A DNA stretch of 64,000 nucleotides from Mycolicibacter senuensis (GTDB taxonomy: Bacteria; Actinomycetota; Actinomycetes; Mycobacteriales; Mycobacteriaceae): positions 62,001-126,000 of the forward strand of contig NZ_LQPS01000036.1 of assembly GCF_002101885.1 (NCBI RefSeq), in the 5' to 3' direction. The notes under the pieces were generated by a model. That model made no database searches and had not been told where the DNA came from. It saw only the letters and a list, made by a program, of their open reading frames with translations. The position numbers and the translations under genes are program-made. This document shows, piece by piece, positions 8,040 through 16,017 of this stretch. Within the stretch, counting starts at the first letter, position 1. Each line of letters starts with the position of its first letter.

Positions 8040-9433
8040 GCACCCCGGTCAGCCTGACCACCAGCCTGATTGCCACCGACCCGACCACCGGCACGGTGAT
8101 CCGCGAGGTACCCGCGGCGACCCCCGCACAGATCGAGGAGACCCTGGCCAGGGCCGCGTCGGCGTTCGGCACCTGGCGGCGCACCTCGTTCGACGAGCGG
8201 GCCGAGCTGCTGGGCGCGGTGGCCGCCGAACTGCGAAGGCGCCGCGAGGATTTCGCCCTGTTGATGACCGAGGAGATGGGCAAGCCGATCGGTGAGGCCC
8301 GCGGCGAGGTGGACAAGGCCGCCTGGGCCGCCGATCACTACGCACAATTCGGTGCCGAATATCTGGCCACCGAACCGGTGGACTCCGATGCCACCCGCAG
8401 CTATGTGCAGTACCTGCCGCTGGGGCCGGTGCTGGGTGTGCTGCCGTGGAATGCGCCGTTCTGGTTGGCGTTTCGGTTCTGTGCGCCGGCGATCATGGCC
8501 GGTAACACCGCGATCATGAAACCCGACCCGCACGTTCCCGGGTGCGGGGCGGCGATCGCGTCCGCGTTTGCCGCCGCCGGCGCACCCGACGGGGTGTTCC
8601 AGACGCTGGAGGCGGCCACCGCCGACGTCGAGTCGGTGATCCGGGATCCGCGGATCACGGCGGTGTCGTTCACCGGCTCGGATCGCGCGGGCGCGGCGGT
8701 GGCCGCGGTCGCCGCCAGCGAGATCAAACCGGCGGTGCTGGAGCTGGGCGGCTCGGACCCGTGCCTGGTGCTGGCCGACGCGGATCTGGCGGCCGCCGCC
8801 GAGGTGATCGCATTGTCTCGGATCATCAACGCCGGCCAGTCCTGTATCGCCGCCAAACGCATCATCGTCGAGGCATCGGTGCACGACGAGTTCGTCGGAC
8901 TGCTGCGGGCGCGGCTGGCCGCCCTCAAGATGGGCGACCCGCGCGATGAGACCGTCCAGGTGGGGCCGATCGCGCGGGCCGACCTGCGGGACAACCTGCA
9001 CCGGCAGGTCACCGAGACCGTCGCGGCCGGGGCGACGTGTGTGCTGGGCGGGGAACTGCCCGCCGGGCCGGGATTCTTCTACCCGGTGACGCTGCTGACC
9101 GGGGTGCAACCGGGGATGACGGCGTGCACCGAGGAGACGTTCGGTCCGGTCGCCACGGTGCTCTCCGCCGCTGATGCTGCCGAGGCGTTGGCGATCGCCA
9201 ACGACACCCGCTACGGGCTGGCCGCCAGCGTGTGGACCGCCACGGAGCGCGGCGAGGCGATGGCCCGCGAGCTGGAGGCCGGCCAGGTCTCCGTCAACGG
9301 CATCGTCAAAACCGACCCCCGGCTGCCCAGCGGTGGAGTGAAACGCTCCGGGTATGGCCGCGAATTGGGCCGGCACGGCATCCACGAGTTCGTCAACGCC
9401 CAGCAGGTCTGGGTGGGGCCGAAGCAGGACTGA
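8036..9433 (+). CDS. doeC: Aldehyde dehydrogenase, probable aspartate-semialdehyde dehydrogenase of ectoine catabolism (DoeC-like)
   Basis: The 465-residue ALDH shows LPWNAPFWLAFRFCAPAIMAGN, the NAD-binding FTGSDRAG, the catalytic glutamate in LELGGSDPC and the catalytic cysteine in GQSCIAAKR. It resembles succinate-semialdehyde dehydrogenases in general form. In this operon the expected substrate is aspartate 4-semialdehyde, oxidised to aspartate. The GTG start overlaps the previous stop (GTGA) and is preceded by GAAGGAGG, so the internal start is secure. It is the last gene of the operon. Confidence 0.85.
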   Translation: MSTPVSLTTSLIATDPTTGTVIREVPAATPAQIEETLARAASAFGTWRRTSFDERAELLGAVAAELRRRREDFALLMTEEMGKPIGEARGEVDKAAWAADHYAQFGAEYLATEPVDSDATRSYVQYLPLGPVLGVLPWNAPFWLAFRFCAPAIMAGNTAIMKPDPHVPGCGAAIASAFAAAGAPDGVFQTLEAATADVESVIRDPRITAVSFTGSDRAGAAVAAVAASEIKPAVLELGGSDPCLVLADADLAAAAEVIALSRIINAGQSCIAAKRIIVEASVHDEFVGLLRARLAALKMGDPRDETVQVGPIARADLRDNLHRQVTETVAAGATCVLGGELPAGPGFFYPVTLLTGVQPGMTACTEETFGPVATVLSAADAAEALAIANDTRYGLAASVWTATERGEAMARELEAGQVSVNGIVKTDPRLPSGGVKRSGYGRELGRHGIHEFVNAQQVWVGPKQD

Positions 9434-9494
9434 CACGGCGCTCCTGCGATCTGCGCCGCCAGACTGAACCGCACCGCACCCTACGCTGAGGATC

Positions 9495-10340
9495 ATGGCG
9501 AACGAGGAACAGCAGCAGTCCTGGGCGGCCCAAGGTGTGGACTGGGTCGATCACGCGGCGATCTTCGAGGCGGTGCTGGCGCCGTTCGCCGACGCGGTCA
9601 TACAGGCCGCCGACCTCCGCTCCGGCGCTCGGGTGCTCGATATCGGTTGCGGCTCAGGCACGTTGCTGCAACGGGCGGCGGCACTGGGGGCGACGGCGGT
9701 CGGTGTCGACATTTCTGAGCCGATGGTGGCCGCGGCGCGGCGGCGCGTCCCGGCGGCCTCCGTGGTGCTCGGGGACGCCCAGACGCTGGATCTGCGGGCG
9801 GACGGCGCATTGTTCGACCAGGTCATCTCCCGGTTCGGGGTGATGTTCTTCGACGACCCGACGGCCGCATTCACCAACATCCGCCGCGCGGCGGCGCCGG
9901 GCGCCGGGCTGGCGTTCGTGTGCTGGCGCGAAGGCGACAATCCGATGTTCTCGCTGGGAGTCGACCTACTGGCCGCCCGGCTGGAAACACCGCCTGCACC
10001 GGCCGATCCCACCGAACCGGGGCCGCTGGCCTTCGGCAACGCCGAACGGATCCGGGCCATTCTGGCCGACGCCGGCTGGAGCGACGTCAGCGTGCAGGCA
10101 TTCGACGGGCTGTGCAACTTCAGCATCGACGGCAGCGACGGCGTCGAAGAACGCCTGACGATGATTCTGTCCAACCGCTCCGGGCAGCAGGCCCGCGCCG
10201 AACTGGCGGACCGACTCGGCGAGGACGGCTGGGCCGCACTCGTCGACGAGCTGCGCGACGAGCTACGCCGACACCGCGTCGACGGGGTGGTGAAGTTTCC
10301 CGGGCACACCTGGGTGGTCACCGCGACCAATCCGGGCTGA
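9495..10340 (+). CDS. Class I SAM-dependent methyltransferase
   Basis: The 281-residue protein has motif I VLDIGCGSGT at about residues 49-58 and the acidic ribose-binding GVDISEPM. VISRFGVMFFDDP follows at motif IV, and an AFTNIRRAAAPGAGLAFV helix-strand unit further on. It is a cytoplasmic methyltransferase of the UbiE/arsenite-methyltransferase-like group; the substrate is unknown. The ATG sits 7 nt after TACGCT, which fits a leaderless transcript starting independently of the upstream operon. Confidence 0.85.
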   Translation: MANEEQQQSWAAQGVDWVDHAAIFEAVLAPFADAVIQAADLRSGARVLDIGCGSGTLLQRAAALGATAVGVDISEPMVAAARRRVPAASVVLGDAQTLDLRADGALFDQVISRFGVMFFDDPTAAFTNIRRAAAPGAGLAFVCWREGDNPMFSLGVDLLAARLETPPAPADPTEPGPLAFGNAERIRAILADAGWSDVSVQAFDGLCNFSIDGSDGVEERLTMILSNRSGQQARAELADRLGEDGWAALVDELRDELRRHRVDGVVKFPGHTWVVTATNPG

Positions 10341-10364
10341 GCAGCGCGCCTCAGCGCAGCGAGA

Positions 10365-10796
10365 TCACTTGTCGCCGAGTAGGCCGGCGACACCCGCGGT
10401 GTCGGGCACGACGTGGGTGATGTCGGGGAGGTCGCTGAACGCAGCGTCCGCCGAGACCAGGACCGCCCCGGCAGATTTGGCGACCGCAGCCAGCACCGCA
10501 TCGAAGGCACCGACGGTCGGGGTTGTCTCGAACATCGTCAGGCCTCGCTCGAGGTCGCCGGCAGTGATCGTCAGCAGCGGTGTGAGCAGCTCGGCGTAGC
10601 TGCGCCCCAGCGTTGCGGCATCGTTGCGACCCCGTCGGCGGGCCCGAATATGGACGAACTCCTGGATCACTTCGGGGGTAGTGGTCGCTTCGATGCGGTC
10701 GGCGGCAACCGCCGTGATCAAGTCACGGCACGGCTCCCGGAACCGGTGGTCGGCGCCCTTGGCATAGACGAGCACCGTGGTGTCCAGCACGATCAT
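10365..10796 (-). CDS. VapC-type PIN-domain ribonuclease toxin
   Basis: This 143-residue PIN domain begins MIVLDTT with the first catalytic Asp5. A second acidic residue is in TPEVIQEF and a third in [10 protein letters not shown], with SADAAFSDL near the end. VapC toxins are Mg-dependent endoribonucleases, often cutting tRNA or 23S rRNA loops, and are held inactive by VapB. The gene overlaps the upstream antitoxin gene by 4 bp. It converges on the methyltransferase gene with a 24-bp gap. Confidence 0.9.
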   Translation of the reverse strand: MIVLDTTVLVYAKGADHRFREPCRDLITAVAADRIEATTTPEVIQEFVHIRARRRGRNDAATLGRSYAELLTPLLTITAGDLERGLTMFETTPTVGAFDAVLAAVAKSAGAVLVSADAAFSDLPDITHVVPDTAGVAGLLGDK

Positions 10797-11044
10797 CCGC
10801 GGCGTCCGCGCAGTTCGTCCAATTCCTGCTTGAGTTCGGCGGGGTCGGGAACGGGCATGTCAGGAGCGTCGAGGAGCCGCTGACCGGCGGATTTGCGGCG
10901 GTCGACGGGCCCTGCGAGGCCGCGATCGATGGCGTCGCGCACCACGCTGGCCACCGAGACGCCACGTTCCCGTGCCGCCGCGGTCAGCCGGCGATGACGT
11001 TCGTCGTCGAGCAGGATCTGCAGTCGATGCTCCAAGGGAGACAT
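10793..11044 (-). CDS. VapB-type ribbon-helix-helix antitoxin
   Basis: The 83-residue protein has an N-terminal RHH/CopG-like DNA-binding segment ([34 protein letters not shown]). Its acidic C-terminal tail ([13 protein letters not shown]) should wrap the toxin. I placed the start at MSPLEH because a -10-like TAATGT lies exactly 6 nt upstream on this strand, giving a leaderless message. The in-frame ATG two codons earlier would fall inside that spacer. The upstream 11045-11070 stretch is rich in ACAT/ATGT repeats and may be the autoregulatory operator. Confidence 0.88.
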   Translation of the reverse strand: MSPLEHRLQILLDDERHRRLTAAARERGVSVASVVRDAIDRGLAGPVDRRKSAGQRLLDAPDMPVPDPAELKQELDELRGRRG

Positions 11045-11156
11045 ACACATACATTAGCATGCACATGTTAGGCGTTCCCGGCCGTGGGCGATGAGCGGCC
11101 CCGCAGGCTCGGGATAGCGTGGCCGATATCGCTCCGCCCACCCCCGAAGGACCCCC

Positions 11157-11960
11157 GTGAACCCGCACCCCTTCGACCGCGCCGTACACCTGGAAGCCGT
11201 CGACGCCGCGACGTACCGCGGCGCCACCGAACCGCAGTGGGCCAATATGGTCGGCCCGTTCGGCGGGATCACCGCGGCGGTGCTGCTGCGGGCTGTCGAA
11301 TCCCATCCGGACCGCATCGGTGACCCGCTGGCGTTGACGGTCAACTACGCCGCACCGATTGCCGACGGCTCCTTCGACATCGCGCTGCGGGCCGCGCGCA
11401 CCAACCGCAGCAACCAGCACTGGATCCTGGAACTGCGTCAGGGCGACGAGGTCAAGACCACCGCCACCGCGGTGTTCGGCCGCCACCGCGACACCTGGGC
11501 GGATCTCGAAGCCCAACCACCGAAAACCGCTGCGCCCGAAGATCTTCCGCGCAGTGACTTCATCGAGTTCATCGTCTGGGCCAAGCGCTACGACATGCGC
11601 TTCACCGAAGGTCCTGTTCCCCAGGAGGGGGTGCACAGCGACTCGTCGACCACCACGCTGTGGGTGCGTGACGCCGAGCAGCGTCCGCTGGATTTCGCCG
11701 CGCTGGCCGCAGTGTCCGACATCTTCTATCCGCGGGTGTTCCTGCGTCGCGGCGGCTTTATCCCGGCCGGCACCATCTCGCTGACCACCTACTTCCACGC
11801 CGACCAAGCGCAGGTCGAGGCCGTCGGCGGCGATTTCGTGCTGGGCAGCGCCCGCGCCAACGGCTTCTCCCGCGGCTACTTCGACCAGAGCGCGCACCTG
11901 TGGTCACGCGACGGTGTGCTGCTGACCAGCAGCCATCAGCTGGTGTATTTCAAGGACTGA
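11157..11960 (+). CDS. Acyl-CoA thioesterase family protein (double hotdog, TesB-like)
   Basis: This 267-residue protein has the two-hotdog layout of TesB-type thioesterases. FGGITAAVLLRAV lies in the first half and LAAVSDIFYPRVF (an LxxxSD motif) in the second. A terminal sheet reads HLWSRDGVLLTSSHQLVYFKD. Such enzymes cleave acyl-CoA to free acid and CoA. The start is GTG with GAAGGA 6 nt upstream. It is the only recognisable metabolic gene before the DUF4226 locus and is probably transcribed separately from it. Confidence 0.85.
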   Translation: MNPHPFDRAVHLEAVDAATYRGATEPQWANMVGPFGGITAAVLLRAVESHPDRIGDPLALTVNYAAPIADGSFDIALRAARTNRSNQHWILELRQGDEVKTTATAVFGRHRDTWADLEAQPPKTAAPEDLPRSDFIEFIVWAKRYDMRFTEGPVPQEGVHSDSSTTTLWVRDAEQRPLDFAALAAVSDIFYPRVFLRRGGFIPAGTISLTTYFHADQAQVEAVGGDFVLGSARANGFSRGYFDQSAHLWSRDGVLLTSSHQLVYFKD

Positions 11961-12012
11961 GCGCCGCGGGGTGAATACCGCGATCGGCTCAGTTGAACTA
12001 GCGTCGCTAGCT

Positions 12013-13251
12013 ATGCCCGAGGAACTCGGTGCCCATGCCGATGCCGCGCGTGATCGCGAGGCCGCGCTGGCCAGTCGGCTGCGCACGACGACGCAGTTGG
12101 ACCGGGCGTTCGTCACGACGCTGCGCGGTGCGGCACAGGAGGCGCTGCGCGGCCGCCGACGACTTGACGCCATCGAGGCAGAGATCCGCGAGGCGCTGGC
12201 CAATGAGCAAGCGCTGGCGCTGGATACCCCCGCCGGCGCCCGCCAGTTCCAACAGTTCTTGTCCGTCAAGACCCGCGACATCCATCGGGTGATCGACGAC
12301 ACCGTGACAGACAGCCGCGCCCGCGCGGCAGCGGTGCGGTCACTGGGCGGCAGCTACCGCACCGAGGGTCGCCGGCGTGGGCCGGGTGTGCAGGCCGTCG
12401 ACCACACCGTCAAGAAGGCTCCGGGCGACGCCGACGAACGTCGCCTCAACCAGATCGATGCGTTCCGGGAGGTCTTCGGACGCGACCCGGTCTCGGCCTC
12501 CGACTGGACGACCGCGGCCGCATTGGACGCCCACACCTACGACCCCAAGTTCCAGGGGGTGGACTCCGAGATCCGCGTGGCCAGGATCGATCCAGTGCCC
12601 GGGCAGGGTGTGGTGCGGGCATCGCAGTGGATTCCGCAACGCGATGTCACCAGTCTTCCGCCGTGGAAGCGTGACTTCGGCAATGAACGTGGCCCCAATC
12701 CGAACTTCGATCCCGAGGACACCAAAGTCACCACCTACATCGACTACGACAACGGCATCGTGGTGATGCGTCAGAATCCGTCCGTCGAGCTCAACGACAG
12801 CGGTGGTCCCGGGAGGGTGAAAGTCGGTGTCCCGCAGGGAAGTATTTCGCAGGCGCCGGACGGCTCGGTACGCATCAAGTACGACGCCGGCAACCCGTTG
12901 GTGCCCGCGTTCGCCACCGACGCCCATGGTCCGCTACGCGATAACCGCCCCAGCGTCAACGGGGATCTGGTGTTCACCCCCGGGCACGGCGGTGTCTATG
13001 TCGACGGGACACGGACGAACTATCCGTCACTGGAGATCTATCAGGATATGCCCGATGGCGTCACCCACACCGTGTTGATCGATCCGGCGCGGTCGGGACG
13101 TAGCCTCGGCCCGGCATTGAATCTGCCGGCCCATCACGAGATCGGTGTCGGCAGCTCCGCGTTCGCCCCATTCGGCGACGCAGCCACCGATTTCGGGCCG
13201 GTGTACGCGCCGCCGTCGGTATCAACGATCAACGGCGGAGCGCTGCCCTGA
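12013..13251 (+). CDS. DUF4226-like mycobacterial protein with unknown C-terminal domain, putative secreted effector
   Basis: The N-terminal third (about 1-105) is helical and charged and ends DTPAGARQFQQFLSVKTRDIHRVI, typical of the mycobacterial DUF4226 family. A basic linker follows (GRRRGPG). A distinct, mostly beta C-terminal domain of about 290 residues then carries the phrases FNPEDTKVTTYIDYDNG-like, VGVPQGSISQAPDGS and GHGGVYVDGTRTNYPS. I recognise no catalytic motif. Modular N-terminus plus divergent C-terminus followed by small membrane proteins resembles polymorphic effector loci, but this is inference. The ATG used lies 8 nt after TAGCGT; an in-frame GTG at 11971 would add 14 residues. 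Confidence 0.7.
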   Translation: MPEELGAHADAARDREAALASRLRTTTQLDRAFVTTLRGAAQEALRGRRRLDAIEAEIREALANEQALALDTPAGARQFQQFLSVKTRDIHRVIDDTVTDSRARAAAVRSLGGSYRTEGRRRGPGVQAVDHTVKKAPGDADERRLNQIDAFREVFGRDPVSASDWTTAAALDAHTYDPKFQGVDSEIRVARIDPVPGQGVVRASQWIPQRDVTSLPPWKRDFGNERGPNPNFDPEDTKVTTYIDYDNGIVVMRQNPSVELNDSGGPGRVKVGVPQGSISQAPDGSVRIKYDAGNPLVPAFATDAHGPLRDNRPSVNGDLVFTPGHGGVYVDGTRTNYPSLEIYQDMPDGVTHTVLIDPARSGRSLGPALNLPAHHEIGVGSSAFAPFGDAATDFGPVYAPPSVSTINGGALP

Positions 13252-13271
13252 TCACCGAAAGGAGCTGGTGA

Positions 13272-13622
13272 ATGCCCAGCGCACGAATGGCCCACGTCCG
13301 TGATATCGACACGGACGTGTGGCGCAGAGCCACTTGGCTCCTGCCGGTCGCCATCCAACCGGTACTGGCGCTGTTCGTGGGCATCACGTCATTGCTGACG
13401 GATCGGCTGCTGGGTCCGCACCTCGGTTTTCGGCCGATTGTCTTGCTCGCAGCGGCCATTGCGACTGCCTTGTCGATGGCGTTCGGGGCGTTGGTGGCCG
13501 TCTCCGGATCGGCGCGTCGTCGTGCGTTCGGCCTCAGCATCATCGGATCCGGGTCGGCCGCGATGATCGGTGCCACCACCTACGCGCTGTTCTTGATGCT
13601 GCCGTCGGATGCAGCGGCGTGA
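13272..13622 (+). CDS. Small membrane protein A1 (paralogue of the fourth gene in this set)
   Basis: The 116-residue protein has three clear membrane helices (about 25-46, 58-82 and 90-112). It starts after AAAGGAG. The N-terminal segment DTDVWRRATWLLPVAIQPVLAL matches DSDVWRIATRSSPVVVQPVLAV in the protein at 14296, so the two are paralogues. It lies 20 bp after the DUF4226-like gene, and its stop overlaps the next start. Function is unknown. Position and topology would fit a membrane immunity or accessory protein. Confidence 0.75.
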   Translation: MPSARMAHVRDIDTDVWRRATWLLPVAIQPVLALFVGITSLLTDRLLGPHLGFRPIVLLAAAIATALSMAFGALVAVSGSARRRAFGLSIIGSGSAAMIGATTYALFLMLPSDAAA

Positions 13623-13930
13623 TGACGGCACAGCACGACTCCCGACACGAGGCACGCTACGGACCATCGAGTTTGGTCGCCGCCGTGATCACCGTCGCGG
13701 TCTTCGAGGCCATCACCTGGGCGTGGTTTCCCTACTTCTGGTTTGAGCTGCTGTTTTTCGGAATCGCATCGGCGTTCGCGGTGCCGGCGGGGCTTTTCAT
13801 GTCCCAGATGGGAGGCAGCATTGCGCAAGCCGGGCGCGGCATCCTCATCGGCTACTTGGCGACACTGTTGACCATCGCGCTGATCGGCATTCCGACCTTG
13901 ATCGCCACGCAGATACTGCACCGGGCATGA
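13622..13930 (+). CDS. Small membrane protein B1
   Basis: The 102-residue protein has three hydrophobic helices. It shares RYGPxSLxAA, LFFxIASAxxVPxGLFMSQM and QAGRGILxGYLATxLTIA with the next gene, so B1 and B2 are tandem paralogues. The ATG overlaps the preceding stop by one base; a GTG one codon earlier gives a 4-bp overlap and is equally possible. Translation is likely coupled to A1. No known family is recognised. Confidence 0.75.
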   Translation: MTAQHDSRHEARYGPSSLVAAVITVAVFEAITWAWFPYFWFELLFFGIASAFAVPAGLFMSQMGGSIAQAGRGILIGYLATLLTIALIGIPTLIATQILHRA

Positions 13931-13988
13931 CGCCACGAAGAAACCGCAGGCCGGTGAGCTTGTGGGACGACCGAATGGAGAACCACCC

Positions 13989-14282
13989 ATGACCTCTCCG
14001 ACCCCGACAGATCGCTACGGCCCGCGCAGCTTGGCCGCCGCGCTGGCGACCATCCTGATCGTCGAGACCGCCACCTGGGTGTGGCTGCCGTTGTGGATCG
14101 CCAACCTGTTCTTCTTCGCAATCGCCTCGGCCGTTGTGGTGCCGATGGGGCTGTTCATGAGCCAGATGCCCGATGAGATCGGCCAAGCCGGCCGGGGAAT
14201 CCTTGCGGGCTACCTCGCGACACCGTTGACGATCGCGATCGCGCTCATTCCGGCCGGCTTGATCTACCTGCTACTGGACTGA
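13989..14282 (+). CDS. Small membrane protein B2 (paralogue of B1)
   Basis: The 97-residue three-helix membrane protein is about half identical to B1 by eye (RYGPRSLAAALATI, FFFAIASAVVVPMGLFMSQM, QAGRGILAGYLATPLTIA). The ATG was chosen for GGAGAA 8 nt upstream; the open frame extends nine codons further without support. A 58-bp gap separates it from B1, the largest gap in this cassette. A separate start site there is possible. Confidence 0.75.
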   Translation: MTSPTPTDRYGPRSLAAALATILIVETATWVWLPLWIANLFFFAIASAVVVPMGLFMSQMPDEIGQAGRGILAGYLATPLTIAIALIPAGLIYLLLD

Positions 14283-14295
14283 GAGGCGCTCAGGC

Positions 14296-14643
14296 ATGCT
14301 CAAAACGGTGTTCAATCGAATCCGGTTGCAGGACAGCGATGTTTGGCGGATCGCCACCCGATCATCACCGGTCGTCGTACAGCCGGTCTTGGCGGTCTGG
14401 TTCGGTATCGGTTGGCTGCTGGGACAAACTCCGGTCGTCGACCACACCGGGGTTCCCATCCTGGTGGCGGTCGCGGCCGTACTGACGGCCGTGGCCTCGT
14501 TGCTGATCGGCGCGGCATTGCTGGGCACCGACTCGCCTCGTCGGCGCGGTATGGGCTTGGCGGTCGGCGGGTGCGGCCTGGTCGTCTTGATCAGTGGATT
14601 GGTCTACGCCCTGATCTTCCTGCCGATCGTGTATCCCGGGTAA
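14296..14643 (+). CDS. Small membrane protein A2 (paralogue of A1)
   Basis: The 115-residue protein has three or four membrane helices and the DSDVWR...PVVVQPVLAV signature shared with A1. It closes an A-B-B-A arrangement that looks like duplication of an A/B pair with inversion of gene order. The ATG has GAGAGGCG upstream, and the gene starts 13 bp after B2. Its stop abuts the stop of the convergent recombinase-like gene with no gap. Function is unknown. Confidence 0.75.
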   Translation: MLKTVFNRIRLQDSDVWRIATRSSPVVVQPVLAVWFGIGWLLGQTPVVDHTGVPILVAVAAVLTAVASLLIGAALLGTDSPRRRGMGLAVGGCGLVVLISGLVYALIFLPIVYPG

Positions 14644-15423
14644 TCACCCAGCTACTGCATCTGGTCTGAAGTCCCCGGGCCGCCTCGCGTCGTCGTACTT
14701 GCCGGCGAGCAGCTTCGACACCGTTCCCGACTTCCACTCCCGGCCGGTCGGGGTGCGCTGTCCCGCGGAGTTGAGTACCCGCGCGGTGGCCGCCTGGGTG
14801 ACCCCGCAGCCTTGCACCAGCCAGCCCGCATACCGCTTGACCTGCCGCTTGCGCTCCGGCCACGGCACCGCGGGCGACGGCAGCATCGGCGGCACCGGAT
14901 GCATGTTCGCCCGGCCCCCGTCGGTCGTGCGCCGCACCGACTGCCGGCCGCCAGCCTTGACCAGCGCCATCTCGATCTCCTGCCCGAGGCTCTTGGCGCC
15001 CTCGACGGCCAGCGCCGCCTGATCCAGGCTGTCGACGGCCTGAACCTCGCGCCGCAGCGCGAAGTCGATCTCGTTCATGCCGCCGTCGGTCGGCGCAGGA
15101 TGCAGCCCCCTGGTCAACCGCAGGTTCAGGCCGTGACGCTGCAACACCAGGCTCAGCCGCCGCAGGTGCTGTTCCCGAATGAAGTCCGGGCCCGGGAACG
15201 GCACCCAGACGTCCATCCGCCCGACGATCGCGCGGCCCAGCGCGGCGACCACCACGTTGACCTCGGTCAGGTCGTCGGTACCGCAGGCCGCCCCCTCATC
15301 GAACCCGAACGCATCGAAGATGAAGCAGTGCTGTCTGGCTGCATCCCTCGCCAGCTCGGCCCGGTGCGCAACGGTGTCGTTGTCCCCGAGCAGGATGATG
15401 CGGGTGACTGCCGACTGCGGCAT
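14644..15423 (-). CDS. Recombinase-like helix-turn-helix protein
   Basis: The 259-residue protein has an N-terminal alpha/beta domain (RIILLGDNDTVAHRAELARDAARQH, then DDLTEVNVVVAALGRAI) that lacks an obvious serine-recombinase catalytic motif. The C-terminal segment resembles the DNA-binding 'recombinase' domain (VTQAATARVLNSAGQRTPTGREWKSGTVSKLL). Recombination activity is therefore doubtful; DNA binding is likelier. The start is supported by GGGAGGT 8 nt upstream. A PafBC-type DNA-damage promoter lies about 50 bp further upstream, so it is expected to be induced by DNA damage. Confidence 0.7.
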   Translation of the reverse strand: MPQSAVTRIILLGDNDTVAHRAELARDAARQHCFIFDAFGFDEGAACGTDDLTEVNVVVAALGRAIVGRMDVWVPFPGPDFIREQHLRRLSLVLQRHGLNLRLTRGLHPAPTDGGMNEIDFALRREVQAVDSLDQAALAVEGAKSLGQEIEMALVKAGGRQSVRRTTDGGRANMHPVPPMLPSPAVPWPERKRQVKRYAGWLVQGCGVTQAATARVLNSAGQRTPTGREWKSGTVSKLLAGKYDDARRPGDFRPDAVAG

Positions 15424-15473
15424 TGCTGACCTCCCGATAGCTCAAGTCCCCGTGGGGAAGTGCTGGTAGACCG

Positions 15474-15496
15474 AATCTATCGGCGACCACCGACAA
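15474..15496 (-). promoter_or_regulatory. PafBC-type (RecA-NDp) DNA-damage promoter of the recombinase-like gene
   Basis: On the minus strand the sequence is TTGTCGGTG, then 8 nt, then TAGATT. This matches the established mycobacterial RecA-independent damage promoter consensus TTGTCRGTG-N8-TANNNT at every defined position. The initiation point would fall near 15467, giving a leader of about 44 nt with a GGAGG ribosome binding site. Confidence 0.8.
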
Positions 15497-15562
15497 GTTC
15501 TGGCGGCCGGCTATCCGGTGTGCGACAGATCTGTAGGAAGCTGATCCGACTCGCCTAGCCCC

Positions 15563-15856
15563 TCACTCCTCCCGCTCCCCGGCGTTCCACTCGCGGGCAG
15601 CGGCACGCAACTCGGTGCGCACCGCGGCGCGGCGGCGTTCCGGGCGGTGATGCCAATGGCACATCCAGCAGCTGCACACGTTCGTTCCGGTGTAGGCGAA
15701 CTCCCAGTAGCAGCGGCCGACACGGCCGATCGACCAGCCGGGGTCGATCGCGGGCAGATCGCAGTCGCGACCGCCGCAGGTATGTACTGCGCAAACGCGG
15801 ACTTCACGGCGGGCTACGCGGACCCGGTAGGGGCTGTGGGCATCGGTACGGGACAC
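15563..15856 (-). CDS. Small Cys/His-rich protein, possible zinc-binding
   Basis: The 97-residue protein carries VCAVHTCGGRDCDLP and then RCYWEFAYTGTNVCSCWMCHWHH. This is a dense set of cysteines and histidines that could bind one or two zinc ions. A basic helix follows (RPERRRAAVRTELRAAAREW). I do not recognise the family. The GTG start has GGAG seven nt upstream; the alternative ATG 13 codons earlier adds a low-complexity stretch. It lies between two genes with damage promoters and on the same strand, so co-expression is plausible but unproven. Confidence 0.6.
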   Translation of the reverse strand: MSRTDAHSPYRVRVARREVRVCAVHTCGGRDCDLPAIDPGWSIGRVGRCYWEFAYTGTNVCSCWMCHWHHRPERRRAAVRTELRAAAREWNAGEREE

Positions 15857-16017
15857 GACGGTCTCCTCGGGCGGGGCAGCCCCCGCCGAGCCCACGGTCG
15901 GTCCGCGGGGCGGGGGCTACGGCATGAGCGGGAGACCGCCGGCCGACAACAGCGCGTACATGGGAAGGAATCGTACGAGGTGGGGGTGAATGCCCCGTTG
16001 TGGGGACGCATCCCAAG

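Noticed and set aside
14644..15423. Active serine recombinase or phage integrase
   Set aside because: The C-terminal part resembles a recombinase DNA-binding domain, but no catalytic serine or tyrosine-recombinase motif is visible, and no att sites or phage genes surround it.
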